From Chanos chanos (Eukaryota; Chordata; Actinopteri; Gonorynchiformes; Chanidae): a stretch of DNA of 64,000 bases. This document shows, in pieces, positions 1 through 10,987 of this stretch (its first letter is position 1; every line of letters begins with the position of its first letter). The DNA lies in NCBI RefSeq assembly GCF_902362185.1, contig NC_044495.1, positions 36,699,711 to 36,763,710 on the forward strand, written 5' to 3'. The notes beneath the pieces were generated by a model. The model was not told the origin of the DNA and did no database searches. It saw only the letters and a list, made by a program, of their open reading frames with translations. Made by a program: the position numbers and the translations under genes.

Positions 1-179
1 CACTAATGGTTCAAACATTTTACAAATTACTGGACATTTAAAAAAAAACAAAACAATGTATTCTCTTTAGTGCACTTTGTACATTGTTAATTGATGAATC
101 AAACAATTCATTTCATTATATTTCATTATTTTTGAGTGCATTCTCAATGTACAGCACTTTCTCACCAAGTGCAGGTATT

Positions 180-480
180 GGGTTTGTTAGACCAGTTGAG
201 ACCAATTGATTCCAGTTGAAATGAATAGCAGACAACACCAGTTACATCCTATTGGTTTCAACTGGGTTGAACTGGTGGAGCAGCCACTGCCCATGGCTCT
301 ATTGGTCTGAACGGGTTTTAAATGGTTTCAACTGGTATTCTTAACTGGGCAAACCAATAGAATCTGAAAACCCAGTTGGAACCAATTGAAACCAGTACAG
401 ACCAATAGAGACCAGTTCATCCCAATAGACTGGCTACTGGTTTTTCAACTGGAATTTCCACTAGGTATACCCCTGACAAA
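180..480. repeat. Degenerate inverted/direct motif cluster (ACCAGTTGAAACC / CCTATTGG family)
   Basis: About 300 bp are filled with variants of ACCAGTTGAAACC, ACCAATAG and their reverse complements in both orientations, so the stretch could fold back on itself many times. Such motif clusters are typical of the subterminal zone of hAT-type DNA transposons. The cluster abuts a broken hAT transposase on its right. That it is the end of that element is inference: no clear target-site duplication is visible because the window starts nearby. Confidence 0.5.
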
Positions 481-960
481 AGTAGCTAGCTGCGCATTGT
501 TATTTATGTCTGTGCTTTCATCAAGTGCTAACGAGTAGCAAATGAACTGTTTTGCTTTGGACTGCCACTGTATTTGCTGTGAGACTGACGTTTCTAAATA
601 AAGATGCCTTTTCTGGGTAGACGATGTTCGCAATCTGCAGCACGCAGTCTCTCAGAAACTATCCCTCAGTATACGATTTTCCGGCTTTCGCTATTGCTTC
701 GCTCAACGCATAACTAGCTTTAACAGCTGCATCACATTCTTTTTTGGCTCTTTGAAAAAAGTTCTGCTGAAAGGAGAGACCTCTCTGAAGTTATGATGCT
801 TTTCTCTCCCTCTCCTCACCTTTGAGCCAATCATACTCATGTGCTTGTTTGGTGGTGGAAAGGCGCGTTAGATTAAAGTCTTTAAGGACGGCAGTTTTCT
901 TCTTGCAAATCAGACAGGCTGCGGCCCCATTAAACGCAATGAAGAAGTAATTGCATGTTC
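445..960 (-). pseudogene. Broken hAT-superfamily transposase (ZBED/GTF2IRD2-like)
   Basis: Reading the minus strand from about 960 downward gives FFIAFNGAAACLICKKK followed by AVLKDFNLTRL, which resembles the BED-type zinc-finger start of ZBED5/GTF2IRD2-like hAT proteins. Further down, 633-470 gives YSLALDESTDINNNAQLATF, the characteristic LALDESTD block of that family. The two blocks are not in one open frame, and the reading stops where the motif cluster at 180-480 begins, so most of the transposase, including the C-terminal dimerisation domain, is absent. This is a dead DNA transposon fragment rather than a host gene. Family assignment rests on motif recognition alone. Confidence 0.7.
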
Positions 961-1245
961 ACTTTTCTTGAAACTGCTGATGCTCGTGGTCAACCTTTCT
1001 TTTTGCTTTGGAAAGGAACATTTTTGCTTACATTTGTCATGTTAAGTGACAGTTAACTAGGTAACGGCTAAAGGTGTTTGCAGGGAATAGCTGTGTTGGT
1101 CGCCTGGTAACGGTAAGCGTTTTTTGGTTAGTTTGGTTGGCTGACCCAGAACAGTGTTGACTGCCCAGCAGCTAACGTTAGTCTATGCAACTGCAGTCCC
1201 AAAGCTAACGTTAATTGAGTATTCTTAAGAAGCTATAATGTAAAA

Positions 1246-2302
1246 CGAAGCAAAGTGCAAAGTGTAATCAAAAAGTACAAGGAGTTCCACACTTTGAAAA
1301 ATCTCAAAGGGTGGGGTAGGAAGCCAAAAGTGACTCCTGCGTTGGCAAGAGTGGCAGTGCAAGAGGCCAAGAAGAATTCAAGGATCACCACCAAGGCCAT
1401 CCTGATGAATATGAGCAATTCTGGTACCAACACCCCAAGGCAGACACTCCAGTGGACACTGCACAAGGCTTTTCTCCATGGACGCCAACCAATGAGGACT
1501 CCACTTCTCCAAGACAGGCACACAAAAGTTCACCTAGCATTTGCAAAAGCTCATTTGGACAAAGAAGAAAGCTTTTGGTCATCAATTCTGTGGTAGGATG
1601 AGACAAAAATGGAGTTGTTTGGACACAGGGATGTGGCTTTCATTTGGTGGAAGAAAGGAGAAGCAGGCAACCTTGTCAAAGTAAATGGCATCACGAGAAA
1701 AGAGGACTACATTAAAATTCTGGAGGAAAACATCAGGCAGTCTGCAGTAAAACTTGGGCTTGGGCAACTATGGACCTTCCAACAAGACAGTGATCTGAAA
1801 CATACAGCCAAATTGGTCCTGAAATGGTTAACAGAAAGCAATATCAACATTTTGGAGTGGCCCAGCCAGATTCCAGACCTGAATCCCATCGAGAATCTGT
1901 GGAGGAAACTAAAGACTGGAGTAATGGTAAGGAAGCCTTCCAACCTCAAAGACTTGGAGATCGTCACAAAAGAGTGGTCCAAAGTCCCAATGGAGACATG
2001 CAAAAAGCTTGTTAGCAATGAAGTACCATCTGATTGCTGTGATGGCAAGTAAAGGCTTTCCCATTGGTTACTGAGAAAGGGTACGAATAATTCTGGACCT
2101 GGCATTTTTTGTAAAAATGTAAAAAAACAAAAAAATACCCAGAAATACTTTTTTTTTCATTTATATCTCTAGCACAATGTCGTACCGTCTTTTGCCACAT
2201 GCGTGTGTCATTTCCAACCAGAAGAAACCTATTGGTCAAATAAAAATTCACTATAAATCAAAATTTGACATGGGTATGAATAATTGTGGGTGTAACTGTA
2301 TG
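1246..2302 (+). mobile_element. Tc1/mariner-like transposon, 5'-truncated, one in-frame stop
   Basis: The plus strand encodes a Tc1-like transposase from about 1246. It opens inside the N-terminal paired-type DNA-binding domain (VQSVIKKYKEFHTLKNLKGW), passes the GRKPKVTP linker, and carries the DDE catalytic parts: DETKMELFG just after 1596, QQDSDLKHTAK near 1785, and PDLNPIENLW near 1880. The reading ends at 2052. A TAG at 1594-1596 interrupts the frame directly before the first catalytic Asp; the frame is the same on both sides. The first tens of residues and the 5' inverted repeat are missing. The 3' end keeps a Tc1-like terminus ending in GGGTATGAATAATTGTGGG near 2302. The element is non-autonomous and presumably old. 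Confidence 0.88.
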
Positions 2303-5250
2303 TGCATACTAAGGCATATGCTGACATATAATGTAATAGGATAATATTGTGTTTTAGTAATATAATCTAATTTCATTGTATTTGTATGATTTTTCCACTC
2401 AAACATCTTCCTACCATACTAACCACTGTGCTAATATCTGCCCTGCTTCAAGGCCATTTCTACCCTTTATCGACATATCAACCACGCAGTTGAGCACATT
2501 TTTGTAAAATTCAGGCACAATGGGTTTTTTTAAAACATTTTTGATATTTCATATCATATTCCTACTCTTTAATGTCTCCTCTATCTGAAAATCACCATGG
2601 TTTATCCCTTACCTATCAAATTCCTGCTTTATACCCTAACCTTTGAGGAGTGATGTGTAGTGCTGCTTTTGTTGTCAGAGTTGGGAAAGTGCCACACAAT
2701 TGTGTTGAAATGAGATACTCTTCATGCAAACTTATCAAGGGGGGTTGGAGTCCCACATTAATCAGAATGCTGGGCAGATTTTTTCCTTTTCATAGGTTTT
2801 TTTCACTGTGAAAGTCAGCTCTACCGCATGACTGAGAAGTCCGTTAAAGGGAAATTTAGTTTCCTAACTCTTAGTAATTGAATTCAATAAATTAGTTCCA
2901 TGTTTTACACAACTCCTAGCCTAAGAGATGTAATAACAATAATTTTGCAACATTAATTAAATTTACAATGACTCACTCAGCAGGTGCCAATTTTCAGGGT
3001 GACCCATGAAAAGCATGTACCTTTCTTAAATAAATTAACTCATGTTCACCACTTGTGATAAGATCATGTGATGCAAATCTGTGCTAGGATTAAAGGTGGT
3101 GAGGTTCAATACCACACAAACCTTGGCCCTAATAACTGAATTACCCACAATCGAAAAACAGCGAATCATAAGCTTGCTGAGAATGACTATTTTCTGTTTG
3201 CAGCCTTTGACATCCAAAGATCCATTATACTGAAGTCGTTCTTGCTGTTGTCCCAGATTTTCCTCCACAACCATCTACAGTAATAAACAAACCCTTAGTT
3301 TCTCCAATAAACTGTCGTGCCAATGGTATGAGGAAAATCTGGATAATGGTTCACTGTGAATATTAGACTTAATACTAATATCACTTTGCTGTAACCATAA
3401 CCTTATTTTGGAACCTGAATCCAGTGAAATTACAGATATTCTGAAAAACTCTATTTATAGCTCGGCGCTCTGAACACTGAACCTAGAAATTATTCCGAAT
3501 ACCTCTTCATTAGCCGTACATATAACAAATAACAGCATTAAAGTAGCAGGTACAATAATACTCTTCGAATTCAATACTTCTAACTAACTAAGTTCCTGGA
3601 TCACCACATTCAGCAACTAGGACATAATTTATCACGTACTCAAAGAGTAGGACTACAGACGTACACGTTTATTACAACGATCAAATCCAAACGGTACAGA
3701 ATGAATCTAATGTTGAATAAATTGGAAATCAGGTGGAATTAAGGCACATCCGCTATACACACACATACAACAGCATCTAAACTACTAACAAGGAACAATT
3801 AACGGTAGACAATAACAATAACCTCGTTACCTAAAGTATGTATGAATGAACAACTACGCGAGCATGAGGCATTACTCACGAGAAGGCACGCTTAACCAAA
3901 AGAACTACCTGAGGGATGTTCTAGTGGAGTTACTTACACACAAAAAAGGGATTGTGAGGAAGGGAGAGAAAAGGGATGAGGAGGAGGAAGAAGAGCAGGC
4001 CCAGCCACGTTCAGGTATGAGAGACCGGAGTTACCGAGGTAGGCAGAAGGAGACCGTGAGCGAGACTTCGTGTCGGTGCCGGGAAAGTCTTTTAGCGTTG
4101 CGGATCTTCCGTAGCGGTGAGCCTGGGCCGATTCTTCGTGGAGACGAGCAGGACAGAACGGACGGACTTACATTACGGCTGATACAACCGGAGCTCAACT
4201 GGAGCTGAACCTTAGCGAAGCTGAACTGAACTTTGGCGCAGCTGAACTGAACTGAGCTGTAGGATAGCAGAGAGTCCGGCATTTTATCTGATTTGCAGAC
4301 GGGGGGTGCCGCTATCCTTTTGGGGGGGGGTCTCTGCCTGAAAGGAGGAGACACTCCTTGGAATTTGGGAAGTATTAATTTGAGCTCGGTTGAAATAATT
4401 TTACATAACTTTTTCCCATTAAAGAATAGTAAAATTACGTCCGCGTACTAGAATCTACCGCATTTTATGCTCCCGAACAAGACCAAATATGGTTTCTTTA
4501 CCATTAAAAACAGCACAGTTACACTGACTGTCATACAATTAGCTGCTCATGACTTGGCTCCTGGCTATTTTTTTTTTAAGTTTTACCGCGCATTTATGAC
4601 TATACGAACAGTGCGTATTTAACTGATAATATCGTATGGTTAGTTTCGTTTTTCTTTTGTTCTGCATAGTTTGTGCCCGAGTGGAGCAATGCAGATGAGG
4701 CCTGTGACATGGTCTGAATTCCATTTTCACAGGGAAACCAACCTCCCGAGGTGATCTAGTCTCCCTCACACTTAACGTTATCAGCATTTGACCAAATGGT
4801 CTGGGGGTTGCTGCGCTAAAACATCGAGCCTGGCGTCTGTTAGGTGTTACCGCGAGTTGTTTCTGCTTTGGTATGCATTGGTCCTACACGCAGGAGGCCT
4901 GGGCCATAAAGAGAGAACTGGGATCAAAGGGAATAAGGATAGAGAGGCAGAGTGAGAGTGATGGAAATAGATAAAGAAGGGTGAAAAAGAGGGAAAGAGT
5001 TTACACAACTGCAACTTTAATTACTAAGGAACACTTAAGGTTAACAAATGTCCTTTTCTTTCTGAAAGCTGCGCAGTGTCTGCCCAACAAAACAGATATC
5101 ATTGAAATGAATCAAAGTGTTTTCAGATCACTAAGGACAGGTATTAAGTATTAGTAGGTGAGAAAAACTAGAGTATCCTCACCTACAAAAGCTTGTTCTT
5201 TTACTTGTCGCATGCAGTGGGCACAGCTGGAAACACTCGGATCCAACAGT
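2303..5250. other. Unassigned intergenic DNA
   Basis: No recognisable coding exon, RNA gene or complete transposon was found. Short open frames here give no family signal. A GC-richer patch at about 3850-4350 contains repeated AGCTGAACTGAACT-type words and could be part of an unrecognised repeat. A purine-rich stretch lies near 4900-5000. Confidence 0.5.
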
Positions 5251-5492
5251 CACATTGCACAGTGCAGTAAATGCTGCTAATTCAAAATTCTTTTTCTTAA
5301 CATTGAAAACATTGAGTTTTTCACAGAAAACAGAGAGGTAAACAGTTACACTACAACTTTTCTTGGGCAGTGACTGTCAATCCATTTGTATGACACTGTG
5401 GTAAAAATTTTTTTTTTTGCATTTGTAACAATGGCAACAATGAATACTGTTTATGAATATCTGTTTAAAATGCTTGTTGATGATACACCATG
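5250..5492 (-). pseudogene. Decayed left-most chemokine-array spacer with exon-2-like scar
   Basis: The stretch containing GAGAGGTAAACAGTTACAC, then CTTTTCTTGGGCAGTGACTG and finally TGCTTGTTGATGATACACC matches, imperfectly, the spacer found at 10.39-10.57, 26.25-26.43 and 44.61-44.79 kb. The part around 5335-5390 looks like the tail of chemokine exon 2 (the Cys-Pro-Lys-Lys-Ala-Ile end) after heavy decay. It marks the oldest visible edge of the array. Confidence 0.5.
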
Positions 5493-6033
5493 GCTGTGTC
5501 CAAAATGGCATACTACATACTACTTGTATACTGATCTTGCTGTAAAAGTAGTAAGTAGTATGCAGTACATGAAAAATAAAAATTTTTCTGTACACAACAG
5601 TTACCTGGATGATATACTACTCTGGCGAAACTGTGTAGTATATAACCGGAGCACACTTCGTCGGGTACTGCATCCCATGATGCAACGCGGTGATTTCCAA
5701 CTGCCAAAAATTTCAAGGAGCAAGGCAGACGGCGACAGCAGCAGCTTCAACTCCAGCTGCAGTTCCTAATGTAAATATATCAGTTGCATATTTTGATGTA
5801 ATAAGTCTTCAAATGCTTGCTTATAGGGCTGCTTTTGATAGATATTTGTTGTAGTTGTGTGTTGTTTGTTTTTAACAGAACAAATTGCCCAAGTGATAGC
5901 AAATGTGTAGTACACTGCACGAAAGTTCTCATAATTGCATACCATACTGTAAACAAGGGTGGGGAGTAGTGTGCAGTACACAGTGTATACTGGGCCAGTA
6001 TGCAGTGCACTAGTATGCCATTTTGGACACAGC
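5493..6033. mobile_element. 541-bp MITE with matching terminal inverted repeats
   Basis: The left end reads GCTGTGTCCAAAATGGCATA and the right end reads TATGCCATTTTGGACACAGC, a perfect inverted match of 20 or more bases. CCATG flanks both sides (5488-5492 and 6034-6038), consistent with a 5-bp target-site duplication. The uninterrupted paralogous spacer (for example near 10.57 kb, TATACCATGTCTTTG) has a single CCATG at the same place. No transposase is encoded; the open frames inside are spurious. Superfamily is uncertain because the palindromic junction allows a 3- to 5-bp duplication reading. Confidence 0.88.
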
Positions 6034-7380
6034 CCATGTCTTGGTTATGTTTATGGGTAAATTCTTCAACTATGGACCATTTTGTTCAGGGAAATTTTAA
6101 CATTGAGCATCTAACTATTTTTTTTTTTTAAATGCATTGCTATGGTTTATTTCTCAATTCTGCAGAAATACATCCTGATAGTTGTTGTGATGATTTTGTT
6201 AAATAATATACATTTCAAATATTAAGAGGAAATAATTTCTTGTGGAAATGACATTTTGTCATATTTCTTTCAAAATATGTTATCTTGATATGTCAGTTTT
6301 AGAATTAGCATTAAATATACATTATACACATTACATATATATATATAATTAGGATAAGCGGCTTTGAAAATGAGTGAGTGAGTGAAATGGAAATGTTTGG
6401 AAATGACACCCAATAAACATACTCTCAATTTTAATTCATATTTACCTAGATTTTTCCTCTTTTTATTACCCCCTGTTGAGGTCACTCTATTCTCCAGCCA
6501 TGTGTTCTCCTGTTGAATGGCTGTTGCTATGGTTACCAAGTGTACAAACCCTAAAACATGGCCTCAGAATTCTATTATGTAGAGTGTGGTGGGGATGACA
6601 GTGAACCCAAGGGACAGGGGTTCTTTTTTTTTTTTTTATGAAAAATATAAAAAAAATGTGAAGAAATATTACAATACATAATATATTTCATTAAAACAGG
6701 CATTCATCTAATTAGTTCATCAATCTAATTAGTCTAATTTGTATTTGAACTCAACATTATTTCAGTATTAAATTCAAAAAGAAGCATGGTTGAAGGTCCA
6801 AAGTCTGGCTTAGGGACAAAGCCAATATAGTAAAAACCATACATAAAAGGCATCTTATTACATAGTAAAATGAATGACTGAGCTGTTATAAAAAAATAAA
6901 TAAGTTCCTCTTGGTGCAAAGTAAGTGTGACAAAAATAAAAATGTGGAAATGTTTTCTTGGTTTTCTTATTTCTTCCATGGACACAAAAACTACCATAGT
7001 TGAAGAATCACCCTTATATACATTCATCTTAGTTGAGTATTACAACAAATAACAAGAAGATTCTTGAGCTTTCATAGGTTCAGAAAAAAATCACACATGC
7101 TCTTTGGTTTTGGCTGCATGTATTTTCAATTTTCTAACACAGTTTAGACACAACATTAACACAAATGACATTTTTTGCTCCATATGCTTCCTGGAATTAA
7201 AATTTTTTCTATTAGAAATAAAAATGAAATTCCTTGCAAAACCCCTAAATTTATCGTAGAAAATTAAAAATTAAAAATACATCCTTAAACAGCATTTCAT
7301 CCTCTATGCTGTAGCATCAAAAACATCTCACAGGAAGTTTTACCAGGATTATGTTAAAATGTAGCCTTCCTGTTTCCCAG
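6034..7380. other. AT-rich spacer with a SINE-tail scrap
   Basis: After the MITE the array spacer continues briefly (CATGTCTTGGTTATG). At about 6350-6395 the words GGATAAGCGGC and GAGTGAGTGAGTG match the 3' end of the SINE seen whole at 39.6 kb, so a heavily 5'-truncated SINE copy sits here. The rest is AT-rich without recognisable genes. Confidence 0.5.
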
Positions 7381-8045
7381 TTTAGATCCTTGACCCTGGT
7401 GGTTTCTGTGTCTGCACAGATCGACTTCCCGCTATTTGTCTTCCATAAATGACAAAAATACATAAATGGTGAGTGAATGCAAATGTCAGGTATTACAATA
7501 TTACTGTTTTAACTTTTGTAAACTTTTGGTCTTATTGTAAATTGCCATCTAACATGGACTTAAATCAAGATTATTTTGAAGTACAAACAATTCAGCTTCA
7601 GAGCATTTTGTACTCACAGAATGGCTTTTTTTTTGGCTGCTATTGTTTGTCCACTCATAAGATTCCATCATATTAAAAGGTATCCTTACAGACATAAATC
7701 CATAACAGCAAAAAACATCAGGAGAATCAGTAGGAAAAAACATTTATCGCTTAAAACTCAACACAGTCTCACACAAACATCAAAGGAAGAAACGTGATTT
7801 AATACGTTATGAAAAAATACACATACACAAAATTACATGACAGATGAACAAGCCTCAGTGAATTTAAACTGTGCAAAATGTTAGTGAAACATACATAATA
7901 AAGGCTTGCTGAGAGAGCTTAATTACAGAGAGCAAAACAACATTAAAATGAGTAGTCAGGGCCCTGGTTCTTACCGAGGTCTTGTAATTCTTTTGCAGAC
8001 AGAGAGGAATATACAGCTTTAGACAACTGAGTGACTCTGACTGGA
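7380..8045 (-). pseudogene. Old, diverged CC chemokine copy (pseudogene)
   Basis: Three parts of the array's gene structure survive in order. Around 7998-8040 the sequence aligns with the conserved 5' leader of the other copies (AGAGAGGAATATACAGC, TTTAGACAACTGAG). Exon 2, roughly 7622-7735, gives FCCYGFMSVRIPF and then MMESYEWTNNSSQKK, matching CCSKFSTMRIPLRKVVSYTW of the intact copies but with the third conserved Cys replaced (NC to SS) and an expanded A-run that shifts the end of the exon. Exon 3, roughly 7385-7450, gives SGKSICADTETT, the counterpart of GGNRICVDPEAS. No good signal peptide exon is readable. Interpretation as a dead relative rests on the lost Cys and the shifted exon end. 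Confidence 0.7.
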
Positions 8046-8382
8046 AGAAAAGGAGCTGATTTTTTTCTCCTCTATATGAGCGAAACTTTGACCCTCCTCT
8101 TCTTTTTTCAGTTCCTTACTTTCAAATTGTCATCACAGCACTTTCAAAACAGAAGTGTTTGTACTGTCCTTTCTTTGCTATTTCTCTTTATATATATATT
8201 TAACAAAATACAGACTTTAATCCTTGTTCATGAAGGAGTTTTAAAAGAAAAAAATATTATATACTTTAAAATGAATTTTTACAAGAGCTTATTGTGTTTT
8301 TTGGAACAACATATTGGTATATTTATATTTTAAATTGCCACATCTTTATGATATCATATATATATTACATAATTTGAATGCA

Positions 8383-9204
8383 TTAGGGGTTGAGTGTTGT
8401 TGTTGACAGCATTGTTGTATTGGCTTTTGTTGTGTTTGTTGGTGCTGTATTCGTTGGTGAGGCTGCACTCTTCCTCTTGTCCACTGTAGCGACATGACCA
8501 CTGACCCAGCTGGCTTCTGGGTCCACACAGATCCTGTTCCCTCCAATCGTCTCAAACCTGCAGCAGATGATAAAAACACATTAATGCTGTGTGAACAGAA
8601 AAACACATGCACACACAAACGCACGCACACACACACACACACACATGCACAAAATGACCATGCAAAATGTTACACAAGGTCACTAAAAACAGCTGGAGAG
8701 CCGTCCTGCATCCCTTGCAGTGGTATGTAACATGGATAAAACATGACAGTCCTTTCCCCCCAAATTTGCTCCCATTCATTCACATTTTGCAACACAGAAG
8801 AATTTCAAGTCTAAATGCTTTACAGAGCAGGGAATACTTACATAATGGCTTTTTTTGGGCAGTTACTGCTGGTCCAAGTGTAAGTTACCACCTTCCTCAG
8901 AGGGATCCTCATGGTTGAAAATTTAGAACAGCAGGAAGAGCTGTTTGGTCCTTGAATACCAACTGGAATTGAACATGCACCATATTAGACCCAGGAAACA
9001 TCTTCTCACATCTTTAATGGCAGTTACAGTGACAATTATATTTAAAGAGATAAAATAATATGTAAAGGAAAAGAACTTCAGATACTACTGTAAGTTATTC
9101 TCTTTCGGTTTTTAAAGAATAAGATATCATGAATACTCACCAGCAGAGGTCAGCTGCAGAGAGCAGAGCAGCACCAGAAGTGACAGAGTTATCAGGTTCC
9201 TCAT
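8383..9204 (-). CDS. CC chemokine, array copy 1 (class NSSSCC)
   Basis: Three exons on the minus strand: 9204-9141 (64 nt), 8962-8842 (121 nt) and 8557-8383 (175 nt), all with GT-AG junctions and adding up to 119 residues plus stop. Exon 1 is a signal peptide, MRNLITLSLLVLLCSLQLTS. Exon 2 has the adjacent cysteines (NSSSCCSKFSTMRIPL) and the third Cys (SSNCPKKAI). Exon 3 has the fourth (GGNRICVDPEASWV, then SGHVATVDKRK) and a Thr/Asn-rich tail ending TTTLNP, where other copies end TLTKA. The four-Cys pattern and exon phases are those of secreted CC chemokines, which attract leukocytes through G-protein-coupled receptors; the exact receptor cannot be told. The exon 2/3 junction codon is ATG (Met) instead of Val. 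A CA microsatellite lies in intron 2. Confidence 0.88.
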
Positions 9205-9316
9205 TCCTGCTGAAGTTTTCTGGTCTCACAGAGAGAAATTTGTAGCTTCACACAACCGATGGTCTCTATGGTGTGTAAGAGAAGATGGTTGTTAGGAGTA
9301 GCTCTTGTCTTGTCCA

Positions 9317-9323
9317 TTATATA
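9317..9323 (-). promoter_or_regulatory. TATA box of chemokine copy 1
   Basis: TATATAA on the minus strand, about 113 bp upstream of the ATG, in the block CCTATATAATGGACAAGAC shared by nearly all copies. The conserved leader between it and the ATG (CTCTGTGAGACCAGAAAAC) is presumably the 5' UTR. Confidence 0.75.
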
Positions 9324-9350
9324 GGGAGAGGGGTTGACTTGGAGAAGAGA

Positions 9351-9360
9351 GAAATTCCCC
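9351..9360 (-). promoter_or_regulatory. kB-like site upstream of copy 1
   Basis: GGGGAATTTC on the minus strand, about 30 bp upstream of the TATA box. It is one base from the NF-kB consensus GGGRNNYYCC. NF-kB control is common for inflammatory chemokines; a role here is inference. The site differs between copies (see findings). Confidence 0.45.
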
Positions 9361-9459
9361 TCACTTTGATTCTTTGGATCCAACGTGACATCTGTGGTTA
9401 CCTCTTTCTGTGAACACAGCGCAGAGGAAAGGACTAGTCTTCCTCTTTTGTTCATGGAA

Positions 9460-10985
9460 AGGCAACTTTTTCTATGTGGTAGTTATGCACATGCAGTAAT
9501 TATAGCACTCCACATAGCAAATGTTCTTTCATATCTATTACATTAATTTAATAAATGACTTTAATCTTTTGTATGTATATCCATATTTTGTTCCACCACC
9601 CAGATTATGGTTCTCAACACTGAATTTCTCATAGATGAACATTTTGAAATTTGAATCATATTTTGCCCATAAAAATCTTTTTCCCCTCTGAACAGCTTTC
9701 ATCATCACAGCATCCTTCCCTTCTTTTGACAGAGGCCTGATTTTCCTCCATAAGCATCCACAACAAAATACAAGCTCTTCTTTTTTGCATCACCTTTCTT
9801 CAATCTTACAGGGTGTCAGTGGGGTATTAATCATCACATAGACTATACTATGGCCTGTAGTCAGGCATATGGAAGTGTTTTATGTGCAACAGAAGGGTTT
9901 GATTAAGGTTTGTGAAATTAATGGGACGTTCCTTTACCTGTTGTTGCCCCTATTAACTTATTAACACTGTAAAAGGCTAGTTCTGCTTTTTCATATCAGG
10001 AAGAATTATCAAAAGGAAATGTTTAGGCAGAAAGTGTTTTTAAGTTGGTCCATGAGTTCTCTTACCATTAGTTGTTTACTTGTTTATCTTCAGACATGAA
10101 AGTTTGTTTCTGCAGTTTGTTTGGTTCTACAGATGAGACAGTACTATTGGGGGAACCAAAACTTGTTGTGAGACAAAGAACCAGCTTTCATATTTTTCGA
10201 GAGGTTTAGCCTTCTACAAATGAGCATTGGAGAAAGAATTACATTTCCCCATATTCTCTTCTAATCCCTCTGTGTCTTATACATCGCGTATAGTCCAGTG
10301 GACATGACTGACAGATCTATGTCACATTTCACATTACCAAAAAATATCTAGGTCATTGGCAAAAATGCTTCATCTTCCAATCTGAATTCTCACACAGAAG
10401 ACAGAAAGGTAAACAGTTACACTATGGCTTTTCTCAGACAGGGCCTACTGCTCCAACTGGACCACTACCACATTATAAGCTACACTGTGTCTTTATAACA
10501 ACAGTCAGTGCTGATGGATACTGTTTAAGTAAGAGTATCTGTTTAATATGTTTGTTCCTGATATACCATGTCTTTGTTTTGTCTAAGCATTCAGTTAGTT
10601 TGTTATCTTCACAAATGGGAATTATCTCTTTAAACTCTGTGTTTACAAAAATAATCACACGTACTTTGTGATCTGGGTTTCCAGTTTTCATGAAAGTTTA
10701 GACACAGCTCACATTGAATTCATGCGATTCATCTCAGTCACAGTACATTTCATCTATCTACATATTTTTTCCATTTTTCTGCAAGATTCTATGTTAACCA
10801 CAATTAAGAGACAGGAAAAAGAGGGTCATGACAGAAATAATTTATTAGAAGATTAAAAAACATCAGAATAGCTTATTACAGAGTTTGGAACAAGATATTG
10901 GTATATATGTTTTAAATAGCCACAGTTTTTACAAGATCATGCATATATTACACGGTGTGAATGTGTTAGCTTTTGAGTGATACTG
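9460..10985. repeat. Duplicated array spacer with decayed exon-2 scar
   Basis: This spacer recurs at 25.33-26.86 kb and, less well kept, at 34.8-35.3 and 44.4-45.0 kb. At about 10412-10470 it reads GTTACACTATGGCTTTTCTC and then GGGCCTACTGCTCCAACTGG, which resembles the 3' end of chemokine exon 2, so the spacer itself seems to contain the remains of an older gene copy. The polyadenylation signal AATAAA for copy 2 (minus strand, about 10841-10846) lies 142 bp beyond its stop codon. Confidence 0.65.
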
Positions 10986-10987
10986 CT

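Noticed and set aside
3035-3274. Minus-strand 79-residue frame (MVVEENLGQQQERLQYNGSL)
   Set aside because: No recognisable family and no supporting splice signals; probably chance.
5386-5769. 127-residue plus-strand frame within the MITE
   Set aside because: It crosses the left boundary of the element and shows no transposase motif.
8346-8642. Minus-strand frame rich in Gln/His (QQTQQKPIQQCCQQQH) at copies 1, 2 and 4
   Set aside because: It is the wrong frame of exon 3; the correct frame continues the chemokine core.
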